Positions 9,176 to 21,239 of a stretch of 64,000 nt of DNA are shown here, piece by piece. Position numbers and translations under genes: made by a program. Every line of letters begins with the position of its first letter. Positions within the stretch are counted from its first letter, which is position 1. Source of the stretch: Odontesthes bonariensis (lineage: Eukaryota; Chordata; Actinopteri; Atheriniformes; Atherinopsidae); NCBI RefSeq assembly GCF_027942865.1, contig NC_134527.1:5186976-5250975 (forward strand), written 5' to 3'. Below the pieces are notes generated by a model. The model had not been told where the DNA came from. It saw only the letters and a list, made by a program, of their open reading frames with translations, and did not search any database.

Positions 9176-12100
9176 GTATGTGACCAGTTAACAGTGAGAA
9201 CTGGTTGCAGGGAAATAGCGTCACGTGATGTTTGTGCTTTAATTGACTTCATACAGTTATCTGAGTAAATATATTGGCAGGAAGCCTTAACAGTTTAAAG
9301 TAGAATCTATCATTTTAGAAAGTCACAACACCCCAGTACCCAATACTCTTGGTAAAGGTCCATCAGCTGTTTATGTAGGGACAGAGATGTGCTCAGGGTT
9401 GGCTGTTTCAAAGCAAATAAACTGTCCACATAGCTGTTAACATTTTAGTTTAGTAGTTTTGCTCTTCAGTCCTGGATCTAACCTCACTTTGGATGAAGAA
9501 GAAATTCATGCAAACCACAATGTGTTCTTTCTACACTTTGTTCCATGTGTGCTAATAAATTAAGGCAATAATTCCCCCCACATCCCTGTTAAAGCAAGGA
9601 ACACGTTCCGTGTTTGCTTTCAAGTGTGAAGGAGCGGCAGACAGCGATACACCTCGTCAAAAAGAAAAAAAGAGGGGAAAAAGGATCTCTGAAAGCATGA
9701 GGTTGAGACGCGCTGACCAGCTGACTACACTGATGGAGGCGCCAGCCAAAACACCAGGCCTTGGCTCGGGAGTTCGAAAGGAGCGTAATACAAACCAACA
9801 GTGTACTGGAACCCTTTCTCTGTGTTACGATACCAAGCGGTGCGCCACACAGCTGAAACCCAAGTGTTACTACAGCTAGGTAAACACAGGACACAGATCG
9901 GCGGCACACGGGCCCAAATTGAGTTATGTTGAAATTCCTGAGTGGTGCATTTTGCCAGCCAGTTCTGAGGTGTGACAGATAGAAATCTATAATTTCGTTA
10001 GCGCGCAGACAGGCTTAAAAGTTTTGTACCATAACATGAGGAGTTCCTGAAAAACTATCTCAAGGGCTCTGCTTTTATACCAAAGCAGAGGTGAAAAGCA
10101 GGCTGAGGAATTACCAGTACGTACGCCATTTTGGGCAGGTTTTGTAACAGATAATTTCGTCGTCAATTTATCAACACTGTGGGAAAATGAACTTCTGAGT
10201 AATTTCGGGTTGTTGCCCTCTCATTCCCCAGTTATCTGACCCCAAAAAAGGTCCATTACACCAGATAAGAGTCTGATAAAAACCTTTTTAGGCACCACAC
10301 AGCTGTGGTCTCACATGTTCAGCTGCATCATCCTGCAGCATAAAGGAAATGGCACCATTAATTAACCAGCTTTCTGTATAACCTTGGGTACCTAAAGTGA
10401 CGTGGTTAGATCGATTCTTTCATTGGATGCTCAAGAACAAGCCGGAGTAATCTCAAGTTAAATGAAGTCTTTATTTGTGGTAACAAACGGAGTATATCAG
10501 CGCTGGACCCAGCATGACAGACCTCTCGCAGGACAGAGCCTCGATTTCCGGTAACATTTTGTATTTATATGCCTCTTTGTTTCACATAGGTTGGACTCCT
10601 TGTCGACCAAATATGATTGGATATGAGTAGGTTCAACATGCTTCGTCATATTCTCTGAATAAGCCAAATAATGTGTGTGTGAATCTTGCACCTGCTTTTC
10701 CAGGCTAATTGTTTTGTCTCCCCATTCCTGGATCAGTTAAGGTCATGTCTCGTGTCCATCGTGGAAAAGTACATTTAATAAAGCCAATTTTAACAATGGT
10801 CATAGACAAAGCAAAACCACTACAACTTAAAACCAAGTTATATGACTCTAACTATGTTATGTTCCATATCTCATCACTTTCATCTCATATCATTTATATT
10901 TCAGTTGTTTTTCTTACTATTTTCTGACTTACACAATTTTATATCACTGTTCAGACAGTTAATTTGTAGCTAAACATGTCACTGCAAAAACTATTGAATA
11001 GCGAAGCTGAATTTTTCTTGTTCCTTACCCTCTGATTGAAGCGAAGCCATTAGGGGACAGCCTTCCCCTCCACATGACTGTTGCTGCTCATCGTTCTTCT
11101 GGGTTGTAACTTTGGCTTTTACACACAAAGCATCCACAAACTGGATGAATTACGTGACACCAACAATAACAAGTCAAGGTGTTTCTAAAGCTCATTCGTA
11201 CAGATATGCTCTCCTGGTGCAAACCATTTATTTAATCTCTTTTTTTTTTTTACCTCTAGGTAAGAATTTGGGTGCTTAATTGTATAAATATAATTGATAA
11301 ATTTATGTCTGCTATAGTTATGATGTCAGTGTTTTTGACACATTTATTTTTATTAATTTTCCTTTTTCTAATTCTCTTGTTTTCAGTGAAGTTCTGGTCG
11401 TGCTTTTGTTTTAGTTCTGAGATTTAAATTGTGGTTAATTCCTGCATAAATGCGTCTCTAGTTTTAATTACCTCCCCTTCCCTGCCTACACCTGTGATTG
11501 TCCACTCTCCCTTAATTGTCTCCACCTGCCTCTCATCAGCCCCTGAGGGTGTATGTATAGTCTTGCCTTCTTCATTTGTCTGTTTACTGGTCCTATTGTG
11601 TTTCTGTGTTTGGCAGCCATAATATTCCCCTGTTTGGATTTTCTTTCATGAGACTTTGAGTTATATATCGCATCAGCAGCAAGTTGTTTCAGTACATTTT
11701 CATTGTCCTGGGTTTAGTTCCTCCACCTGCAATCCACAAGTATCTGAAGTTTTCTAGTTCATATATATTGTAATTATTATTATTGGCTACTATCAAGAAT
11801 CTGAACTAAGAATTAATAGAATAATGCACGATATTTGGTGACATACTAGCGAAAGTAGATCTCTTATTATAATTATGTTTTTAGGTAAAAGTCATCAATA
11901 TTTGTTTCAAGTAAAAGTTAAAAAGGAAAAAGCCTCTGAAATCTATTTCAAGTATAAAAGTCCTCAACAGTCAGCACAAGCTTCCTTGATTTGTTTTATC
12001 TTTCTGAGAGCCAGCGTACAATACTTTCATTTTGTTCTAAAGCCCTCAAATAAAAGATATTTTCCCATAGCACTGCAGCCATTGTAAGCTACATAAACGT

Positions 12101-12456
12101 ATCATTATTAAGAAAAAAATGACAAATGTCTTAAATCTGAGGGATTTTCAGTCCTCTGGCAAGTAGCCTGTATATTGATAGTTACATTAAAACTAAAGAA
12201 GTGAGCCTCTTATGAACATATATGAAGTAGAAAGTGAAGATCTGTTAAAGTGTTACTGGCAAAAGTAAAAATCTGTCAAGTGCACAAGTTGTTTTATTGC
12301 TGGAGTTAAAATGAGACATTTGACTGCATTCAGCTTCCTTACCAATCAGAAATATTCTACATGTTTTACTTTTTTAGGTACTCTGGTGTCTTAAGTCTTC
12401 AACCAGTAAATTCTCCTCCCATGTGCATTCTTAAGCAGACGTTGAGCTCAGTCAGT
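9176..12456. other. 3.3 kb intergenic; one possible LTR relic, otherwise nothing recognised
   Basis: No gene is supported. At about 10390-10760 the minus strand shows a TATAAATAC box followed about 140 bases later by AATAAA and an LTR-like layout, which may be a solo LTR, but no target duplication was found. The segment near 11400-11720 resembles a promoter-like repeat common in fish but could not be assigned. The frames at 9589-9909 show no family motif. Confidence 0.35.
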
Positions 12457-13516
12457 CAGCGGGGTTACATGGCACTGAAAGGATCAGATTATTGGCTAAA
12501 TTACAATAAGATTGAGTTATTAAGTGAATGTAGACACCTGAATCTGACAAGAAATTGGATCGAATTGGATTAAGACCCCGAGATAACTGGGTTGAAAGTC
12601 AAATTAAACATGCTTTTAGACGCTGAAGCACGTGGTGAATCAGACTTTGTGTTCTGCGCATGCTCGAGATTTTTTCCAGGGGTCGGGAACTGGAAGTCAA
12701 AGGAGACGATATTCCTGTTGTTGTCGCCGTCAGAAAGAAACAAACAACGCGATGGAGAACGCTCCGTTGGGCATCGAGTTTGTGCAACAAGCAGCTCATC
12801 ACAGACCAAATGTAGAGGGGCGTAGCTTCATCTGGCTCTGCGTTCTCCATCTTTCTCGAATTGGTTGTGTTCGAAACCGCATACTTCCATACTGCATACT
12901 GATCGATCAGACAGTATGCAGAGCGTTTACCCACAATGCATTTCGCTCCTGCCCGAGCCGAAATCAGCCGGCCTGAAGCTGATTTCCCTTAAGCTCTAAA
13001 CTCTGTAAACTTTAGCAACATTTGAAACATTTTCAGGAGAGAAAGTAGTCGTTTAGATCCCCAACGTGTTGAAAACCTGACAAAATACCGGCTATTTACA
13101 ATTTTGTTCCCACGAATTCGGCGCTACTAAAGCTAGCCGCAGTGAGCAACGCACTTCCTGTTATTTTCACAAAATAAAATACCCGTTGCCTTTTATCATA
13201 GGGAAAGCCATTACCATACAATTGGTGCTTTTGTTTTGAAAACAGGAAGTGAACCTACCCTCGTTGTAGCTAGCTTGAAACTGCCGTTTTGACAGGAAAT
13301 GACGATCGGCGACGTCACGTTACGTTGCATCTTGGGTAGTTTGAGTATGAGTAGTAACCTCATGATGCCACCTATCACACCGGGGTATGACACGCTTTGT
13401 GCCTCTGATCCCATTCATTCACCGCCATATATCCAAGGATGATTACCCTTGCTCAACTCATTCTTATTGTAATTTAGCCAATAATCTGATCCTTTCAGTG
13501 CCATGTGACCCCACTG
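12457..13516. mobile_element. DNA element with about 65-base terminal inverted repeats
   Basis: The arm starting CAGCGGGGTTACATGGCACT is matched in reverse by the arm ending CATGTGACCCCACTG, with similarity continuing through the ATTATTGGCTAAATTACAA segment. A second MITE (M1) occupies its middle. I found no convincing target duplication and no transposase. Confidence 0.65.
12862..13368 (-). mobile_element. Harbinger-like MITE M1, truncated at one end
   Basis: It starts TGGTTGTGTTCGAAACCGC and is closely similar, in reverse, to M2 (32423-33036) and M3 (42476-44332). The match stops abruptly after CCTCATGATGC, so the other terminus is missing. It is nested in the 12457-13516 element. Confidence 0.75.
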
Positions 13517-14074
13517 ACTGATTAGGTTTGGACTGATGGAATAATAACCCTTCTCCGGTCAGGATGGTGACCGACTAAACGTGAGTGTTTCTGCACAGAT
13601 TTCTAAAACTGATAGAATTCCTTATGAAAGTTAAAAATGCATCTTAACACGACAGCATCCTGAACCTGATAATGGTGTCACGCCACACAACACGACTCCC
13701 AACACTCTGCGGAGGCTGAAGATGAAAGCCACGAACACTTCTGCCAGTTATTCAGGGCTCGTGCGGTCGGTGGCGGAGGGTGTGAGCCGGTCTCTCCGGG
13801 TCGGGATGTGACTGAAGGGGAAGATGAAAGTAAAGAGATGAAAGCTGATGCAGCGCCACGTCGGATGGCGTTTCCCACATAAAGTGGCAGCGTGTTTCGC
13901 TCTTAATGCAAGAGAAAAAAACAGGCAACACTCATCAATATATCTGCAGGGATGCTGGTCGCCATGGAGATGGTCAGTCAACATGTAATCACGAGGCGGT
14001 GCAAAAATAGCAGCCAGTGGCACTCTGTGTGGAGGACACACTGCATTTTTATTTGGATGGATGGATGGATGGAT
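13517..14074. other. Intergenic, TGGA microsatellite at its end
   Basis: No gene is recognised. A short (TGGA)n tract at about 14055-14074 is the target of the next MITE. Confidence 0.4.
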
Positions 14075-14470
14075 CACTGGAAAAAATACCCCTCCAAAAT
14101 AAGTAAAAAAACAACAAATAAAAGACGTTTTTGCTTGAAATAAGCAAAATAAATCTGCCAATGGAACTAGTGAAAATCGGCTTGTCAAGATTTCTTAAAA
14201 TAAGATGTGATATTTAGGACTTTTGAGTTAAAAGTGATCTTGAAATTAGCTTAAAAACCTCTTCAAATGTCAAAAAAAGCTTGTTTTATATGATATGTGA
14301 CTCAAAACATTCTGTTTTCAAGATATTCCAGATGTATTGTCTTAAAACAAGTCCCTATATCTGGCTGAAATAGTACTTGTTAGGCAGTTGTTTCTTATAT
14401 TAAATGTAATGAGATATTTGGACTAGAAATGAGACAAATATACTTGGTAAGACTTTGATTTTTTCCAGTG
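14075..14470 (-). mobile_element. MITE family A, copy 1
   Basis: CACTGGAAAAAA and TTTTTTCCAGTG ends, with the common body containing AATCTTGACAAGC (reverse here). It inserted in the TGGA microsatellite. TGGATGGA flanks it on both sides if the end is read as TCACTGG, which suggests an 8-bp duplication and a hAT relationship. Confidence 0.85.
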
Positions 14471-15037
14471 ATGGATGGAACGGTGAACTATGGGGATGGG
14501 ATCAGGACAATTTGATCCAGATCCAAATCGCCTTAGTGACAACACAAAGAAACCACAATGTTAATGCTCTGAAGGAGGAATGTTGCTCCCAGCCTTATAT
14601 ATGCTTTGATTGCTAAGCTGCTAATGCACTCCTTCTAAATCTTTGGCTGGTTTTGGCCTCGTAACACAGAATAATTCAGTTTTTGCTTTGAGCACACGTT
14701 ATACTATCAGTTTTCTGATTTAGTTTTAAGGCGAGCCAGATTTCAGAAGTCAAGTCAGAACAACACAAGATTCCACCGAGAGCCCAGAGAGTGAATGAAG
14801 GATAGATATATCAGACGGATAACTGAGCTAATCTATAGCAGGTGGCTGAAGTTCCTTTATGGTCCGCTGTCAATACATGAAATCTAATTTACTAATTGTG
14901 TGTGGTGAAATTTTAACGATCTATCCACATCGCTCTGGGGGTAGCAGTGATGGTCCATTGGCTTGTGAGCTGGTCCAAGACTTTAGCTCAAACACATGCC
15001 CTGTTTTGTTGCATTTGCTGATTAGACTGGAACGGAA
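14471..15037. other. Intergenic, nothing recognised
   Basis: Unique-looking sequence between two copies of MITE family A. No coding signature is seen. Confidence 0.4.
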
Positions 15038-15452
15038 CACTGGAAAAAATGCCCCTTCAAAAATAAGTTAAAACAACAAATACAAGACGTTTTTGCCTGA
15101 AATAAGCAAAAAAATCTGCCAATGGAACTAGTGAAAATCGGCTTGTCAAGATTTCTTGAAATAAGATGTGATATTAGGACTTTTGAGATAAAAGTGATCT
15201 TGAAATTAGCTTAAAAACCTCTTCAAATGTAAAAAAAAAAAGCTTGTTTCATATGAAATCCGACTTAAAACAATTTGTTTTCAAGACTTTTTCATTTAAC
15301 AAGATATTCCAGATGTATTGTCTTCAAACAAGTCCTTATATCTGGCTGAAATAGTACTTGTTAGGCAGTTGTGTCTTATATTAAGTGTAATGAGATATTT
15401 GGACTAGAAAAGAGACGAATATACTTGGTAAGACTTTGATTTTTTTCCAGTG
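15038..15452 (-). mobile_element. MITE family A, copy 2
   Basis: Full length, same orientation as copy 1 and 568 bases from it. It keeps the CATTTAACAAGATATTCC segment that copy 1 has lost. Flanks GAACGGAA and GAACGGCA suggest a slightly decayed 8-bp duplication. Confidence 0.85.
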
Positions 15453-16968
15453 AACGGCACTGAATCAGGAACCTGCATTCCTGCACCCTTTAGGATAAAT
15501 TGTCATAACTTAAAAGAAAAACTCTGCTTCCTCGTTGTGTTAACGATTGTTGACGGTTAACTATGCTAGATCTGAGACTTTTGAGAGTTATGCTCAAGTA
15601 CAGCCTCACAGAAACCTGTGAAACGACCACAAATCACACCACAGTATGTGCTGGAGGCAGCTCATCAGTTCATTTACGCGCTTCGGTGAAGTTTAGGAAC
15701 GGTTACAGCTTCATAGGCCATTTAAATGGGCCACTGGCCTGGAGAGCGAAGTCTGTCTGACTCTCCTGGTGATGCATTCTGGAGCCAGCTCAACCCAACG
15801 TTCTGGCTAATTTACGCAAATGATGGGAGCCAGCTTTTTATTTCTATTTTTCACGTGTGTGTGTGTGTGTTGTACACATGATTTATAGAATATGTCTCCA
15901 AGTATGGTTACAAACTGGACAATTACAGAATTACATTTGCTAAGTTCTACATTATAAACTTCTGGGTTCATGTCCTGTTGAATCGATTCAGTCTGTAGTA
16001 ACAATATTACATCGGAATAAACCTTACAAAACGAATCTCCAACAAATCATTTGGTTAATCGTCATCAACACTTGGAATGGAAGACTCAGAATACAGCTGA
16101 TTTGCAGCTATATTTTTATGATGTTACCTGTGTTTTTCCTAACTGTTAAATTACACGGTGGAGTGTTTTGTAATAAATTTGTAGTTTCTAGAGTAAACAG
16201 CTGTGATAAACATTGTTTGAACTCACACAGAGATCTAAAGTTATGAATTTGTTGGCCTTTTGAACTGCACAGAGGACCAAACGTATTAGAATGTGCTATA
16301 GTTATGTGGATATTACACTTTAGCTGCAAAATCCCTACAGACAAGCATAGATTTATATTCACTTTAAGATCTATTAAAACACTGATAACAAGTTAAATCA
16401 GAACAGAAAAGATTTACTGACACAGCAAACTGACTTGAGGGATCTTGGACATTGGAGTTCTTATGTAATAAAGATGGCCGGTTTAGTTTGGATGATCCAA
16501 CTCCAGCTTCCCGGTGGCGGGGGTGAGAGGGTCCAAAGTCAACTTTTTGGTTTACATGTTATATCACTGGTTAAAACAGTTTAGCTTGGGACAAATTGTT
16601 GCATTTAGTTGGTTTTATGCTCTTTTTTTTTAAATGTTATGTAAACCAAAGAGATGCACACTGGTTCCTCGTGCTTATTCTGTTGTTAATAGCTTTTTCC
16701 ACATCTGTGGAAGTGTTTTTTCTGTTACTAACGGGTCAGTGAACTGTGGAGCATGAACAGAGCGCTTTGGCCAGTTTCTAGTGTCACCGTGTACACAAAT
16801 GCAGCAGAAATTCCCTCCTAAATGTGGGATCTAGATGTGTTGAGAAATTTGATCTTTTGGTCTGGTTTTAATTGGAGTAAAATAATGATTCTGTGTTTGT
16901 TTATTACAGTTGTAGGCAGACTGATTCTATCCTCCATTTCACTTTTTTACCTTTTTATTACAATTAAC
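15453..16968. other. 1.5 kb intergenic, nothing recognised
   Basis: AT-rich, with a short (GT)n tract near 15857-15870. Small frames on both strands have no family signature. No RNA gene is seen. Confidence 0.4.
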
Positions 16969-17612
16969 TAGGGCTGGGCGAGTTCACTCGTTATTATCGC
17001 GTTAACACATTCATTATTTAACACCGACAAATATTTTATAATGCATTAGCACAGGTTTGATTATTTATTTTATTTTTGTAAAAGTCTGTTACTCACAGGC
17101 TTTTATTTTTGTAAAAGTCTGCTGCTGTCTGCTGTGGAACAGGAAAAGAAAGTAATCGGCGGATCCACCAAACATGGAGAAGGGTACGGAACTTTTACTC
17201 GGCCATTTTCATGTTAAAGTTCTTCCAGACGGCGGAGTCGACAGAACCAAAGTCATCTGTAAACACTGCCAAGTTGAATTGTCTTCTCAGCGTAGTAGTT
17301 CCAGTCTAAAATATCACTTAAAGGCAAAACACACAACTGATAGCAGCAAATCATTCAAGGAAACAGACAGTGGAGCGAGGCTTCTACATAAAAACTACAG
17401 AAAGATGCTGATGTTAAAAGTGTGTTTGCACAACAAATGTTATGGCACTTTCATTCATATGGCAGCACATTTAAAATAAAGCTAAATGCTAAAAGCTATA
17501 CACTACTTTTGAACTCATTTTTGGATTTTGCGTACAAATGCGATTAATCGTGATTAATCAGGGAAATCATGTGATTAATTAGATTAAACATTTTAATCGT
17601 TGCCCAGCCCTA
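16969..17612 (+). mobile_element. hAT-type element H2, compact full-length copy
   Basis: The ends TAGGGCTGGGCGAGTT and CGTTGCCCAGCCCTA bound 644 bases. The left end carries GTTATTATCGCGTTAAC and the right end GATTAATCGTGATTAATC motifs. The only frame is the BED ORF. It lacks the SINE and other insertions, so it best shows the basic form of the family. Flanks match only 5 of 8. Confidence 0.88.
17174..17479 (+). CDS. BED zinc-finger-only ORF of H2
   Basis: 101 residues, identical to the H1 frame except Val instead of Phe at residue 14. The ATG lies 205 bases inside the element and the stop is followed at once by the AT-rich 3' part. No catalytic hAT domain is present. It could bind transposon ends or simply be a relic spread by a shared transposase. 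Confidence 0.7.
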   Translation: MEKGTELLLGHFHVKVLPDGGVDRTKVICKHCQVELSSQRSSSSLKYHLKAKHTTDSSKSFKETDSGARLLHKNYRKMLMLKVCLHNKCYGTFIHMAAHLK

Positions 17613-18339
17613 AAATTCAGACTTTAAACATTACAGGATAATAAAAGACAACGATCCTCTTTTTTAAATATGTGATACGTGTGTTTGTAGGGAGGGGGAC
17701 TCCCTTCTTTATTCTATATTTTCAGTAAAAACTACACTTCTGAACGGTAGGAAATACTAATGCTTGATAATGAATAATGGTTGCTGGAGCCTGAGGAACG
17801 TAACATCACTACTGGTGTCAGTATCATATTGTGCTCTTATTTGAAGAAATGGCACAACTCACACCTTCAACATAATAATTATAAATCACTATAAAATAAT
17901 GAGTGCACACCTCATAGCTTGCAGGCCACGTCCATATCCAGATTAACTGTCCATTGATTCAGTTACTGACTGTGCTTCGTGACACTCTGGCTGTCTGACA
18001 GTAAAAACTCTTCTTGCAGTTTCTCAGCAACGGATCCAGTGACTTGTTTCTTTGGTTCATATCCACGACAACAAGCACTGGGTGTTATATTTAGCTGGGT
18101 TTGCATTGATAAGAATAAACGGCACGTTCATCTAAACAGATTTTAACGAGGATACCGAACAAGTAAAAAGATTGAGGCTTTTGTTTTTCTCTTCAAATGA
18201 TGGCGCTGCTTGATTCAGCATTCAATTTAGATGCACATGTACATCATAGTCGATCAGAAAACACACACTGATCATGTAATTTAGTCAAGTGTTCAGGTGT
18301 TTTCACGTTGATTTGTTTCTATTTTACAATAACATTCAG
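17613..18339. other. Intergenic, nothing recognised
   Basis: No coding or RNA signature. AT-rich unique-looking sequence. Confidence 0.4.
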
Positions 18340-18640
18340 TTTTGAGTTATTTTATTTATTTTATTTATTTTTTATTTTATGTTATTTATGTTATTTATTT
18401 TATTTTTATTATTATTATTTGTTTATTTATTATTATTATTAGTTACCTAGTAGTAGTATTTTTACTAGAATTGGTATTATTATTGTTGTTGTTAATATAC
18501 AATCATTGTAAATATTTATATATATTTTGAGCTACTTGCCTAATTTGACTAATTTCCCCCTTTGGGGGATGAATAAAGTATTTTTCTTTTCTATTCTATT
18601 CTATTCTATTCTATTCTATTCTATTCTATTCTATGTAAGA
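18340..18640 (+). repeat. Retroelement 3' tail with TATTT and ATTCT microsatellites
   Basis: A (TTTA)n-type stretch leads into TTTACTAGAATTGG, then a CCCCCTTTGGGGGATGAATAAAG hairpin (two pieces shown joined here as CCCCC and GGGGG stems), and finally (ATTCT)n. The same unit lies in reverse at 38577-38810 and a short copy at 55615-55680. This is a LINE/SINE-type tail, not a gene. Confidence 0.65.
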
Positions 18641-19036
18641 GGAACAAATTCAGTTGAAAAAAAGCAAAAACATGTCACCATAGATATAAAAGAGGTTGGT
18701 GATTGGATGGGTCAGTCGGCAAATGGATACAAGTACATTTTTCCAGATGATCAATAACAGCAGTGTCGTCTTTTCTCACTTTAATTGCCCCTCGTGGGAA
18801 AATGCACCAGCAGCTGCCTCCTGGAGATCAGAAGATCTGCTCCGGAGCTCAGGAGTGACTGCCAGGAGGAAAATGTCCTCTCCGTTTTTCTATGTCAAGA
18901 GATCTTTTAAGGTTTCTGCATGCCGCAATCAAACGGGCAACATTTTACATTCATGAACAAGGAAAATGGTTATTTTTAGGCTTTATTTATTTTACTCATC
19001 CATGCATTCATCTCCAGCAGACTCCATCACTGTAAC

Positions 19037-19642
19037 GCTCTTTTAACTGGACTTCCCACAAAGAGCATTAAACATCTGCAGCTCATCCAGAACGCTGCTG
19101 CTGGAGTTTTAACCCGGACTAAGAGATCTGAACACATCACAGCAGCTTTAAAATCTTTACTCTGGCTTCCAGTCAGTCACAGAATAGATTTTAAAAGCCT
19201 GCTGATGGTTTACAATCTGTGATCTGTTCAGAGAATATAAAGCCAGCAGAGCTCTGAGATCCAAGGACTCAGGTCAGCTGGTCCAGTCCAGAGTCCAGAC
19301 TAAACATGGAGAAGCAGCATTTAGCCGTTATGCTGCAAACAAGTGGAACAAACTGCCAGTGGAGATTAAACTTTCACCAAATGGAGACATTTTTAAATCC
19401 AGGTTAAAAACATTTCTTTTCTCATGTGTCTCTGCATGAAATATCTTTTAACTTATCTAGACTGTTGCCTGATTTTAAATTCATTTAAATGATTTTATTT
19501 GTTTCTCTTTATATTCTTTTATGTATTTTTAATGCTTCTTACACTCCCTGCTGCAATGCTTTTATTTTACGTAATGCACTTTGAATCGTTTTGTAGATGA
19601 AATGTGCTATATAAATAAATCTGATTTGATTTGCTTTAGGTT
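19037..19642 (+). mobile_element. L2-type LINE 3' end
   Basis: It encodes the conserved C-terminal end of L2 reverse transcriptase in broken form (LQNAAAGVLTRTKRS, LWLPVSHRIDFK, KWNKLPVEIKLS). The tail GCACTTTGAATCG...TATATAAATAAATCTGATTTGATTTG ends in a short ATTTG repeat. It is 5' truncated. Confidence 0.8.
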
Positions 19643-19663
19643 GAATATAGGCCTGAATACCTC

Positions 19664-20002
19664 CACTGGAAAAAATCTGAATCTTACCAAGTATATTTTT
19701 CTCATTGAGTATCTCATTACACTTAATATAAGACACAACTGCCTAACAAGTACCATTTCAGCCAGATATAGGGACTTGTTTTAATACAATACATCTTTTT
19801 TTGACATCTGAAGAGGTTTTTAAGCTAATTTCAAGATCACTTTTATCTCAAAAGTCCTAAATATCACATCTTATTTCAAGAAATCTTGACAAGCTGATTT
19901 TCACTAGTTCCATTGGCTGATTTATTCGCTTATTTCAATTAACAACGTCTTGTATTTGTTGTTTTGTTTACTTATTCTTGGAGGGGCATTTTTTTTCCAG
20001 TG
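19664..20002 (+). mobile_element. MITE family A, copy 3
   Basis: Both ends are present (CACTGGAAAAAA, TTTTCCAGTG), but about 70 bases are missing from the middle after ATACATC. Forward orientation, directly after the L2 tail. Confidence 0.82.
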
Positions 20003-20300
20003 TCTCAGTTAGTGTCAGGACTGAAATACGTTTTTTGTATTATGCCACTGTTTCTATAACCGCTTTTAAGAACTCTAACGGACAATTTAGAGTCAACAAT
20101 TAAAAGCTAACATGCAGAGAACATGCAGACTCCACACAGAAAGGCTGCAGCCAGGATTCAAACCAGGAACCTGTTGGTATGAGGCGCTGACCCCCACACC
20201 ACCGTGCAGCACTCATTTGATCCTGCGCTCACTGTTTAGTTTGGTTTGAACATTAAGACATAGGAAGGTTTGGTCGTTAAAACTCATGCGGTTAGGTTTA

Positions 20301-20688
20301 CACTGGAAAAAAATCTAAATCTTACCAAGTATATTTGTCTCATTGAGTATCTCATTACACTTAATATAAGACATAACTGCCTAACAAGTACTATTTCAGC
20401 CAGATATAGGGACTTGTTTTAATACAATACTCTGGAATATCTTGTTAAGTGAAAAAGTCTTGAAAACAAATTGTTTTGAGTCGGATTTCATATGAAACAA
20501 GCTTTTTTTTTCATTTGAAGACGTTTTTAAGCTAATTTCAAGATCACTTTTATCTCAAAAGTCCCAAATATCACATCTTATTTCAAGAAATCTTGACAAG
20601 CCGATTTTCACTAGTTCCATTGGCAGATTTTTTTTGCTTATTTCAAGCAAAAACATCTCGTATTTGTTGGTTTTTTTACTTATTTTTG
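20301..20688 (+). mobile_element. MITE family A, copy 4, right end missing
   Basis: It starts CACTGGAAAAAA and runs in register to TTACTTATTTTTG, where similarity stops before the GGAGGGGCATTTTTTCCAGTG end. Confidence 0.82.
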
Positions 20689-20871
20689 CATGTTCCTCAG
20701 CATCTGTAACGAGTTTGGCTCTTCTGGCTGAGAAATGTTGAAATGACACGATTCTGTGTAGCGTTTGTTGCTTTTTACAGTTTTTAAACTCAGATCTTCT
20801 CACTTCTTTCGGGGCTCCATGATATATTGAAATAGCACGAAGAAGATCAGCTGTTTGGTGTGAAACAAATG

Positions 20872-21239
20872 CACCGGAAAGATATCTAGTCAAAATATCT
20901 CATTATAAGACACAACATGTACTATTTAAGCCAGATATAGGGACTTGTTTCACGACAATACATCTTGAATATCTTGTTGAGTGAAAACGCATTGAAAAAT
21001 CTTGTTTTGAGTCAGATTTCATATGAAAGAAGCTTTTTTTTAATTTGAAGAGGTTTTTAAGCTAATTTCAAGATCACTTTTAACTCAAAAGTCCTAAATA
21101 TCACATTTTATTTCAAGAAATGTTGACAAGCTGATTTTCACTAGTTCCATTGGCAGATTTTTTTTGCTTATTTCAAGCAAAAACGTCTTTTATTTGTTGT
21201 TTTTATCACTTATTTTTGGAGGGGCATTTTTTCCTGTGT
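20872..21239 (+). mobile_element. MITE family A, copy 5, diverged
   Basis: The ends CACCGGAAA and TTTTTTCCTGTG are mutated and about 45 bases after the left end are deleted. It lies about 180 bases from copy 4 in the same orientation. Confidence 0.8.

Noticed and set aside
9589..9909. Possible gene on either strand with overlapping frames
   Set aside because: No domain, start context or splice signals. It may be a decayed tRNA-like SINE, but I could not place A and B boxes convincingly.
10390..10760. Solo retroviral-type LTR on the minus strand
   Set aside because: TATA and AATAAA spacing is suggestive, but I found no TG...CA borders with a duplication and no internal region, so it is only mentioned within the gap entry.
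13748..14188. 146-codon minus frame at 13748
   Set aside because: It crosses the border of MITE family A copy 1, begins inside the MITE and has no recognisable domain.
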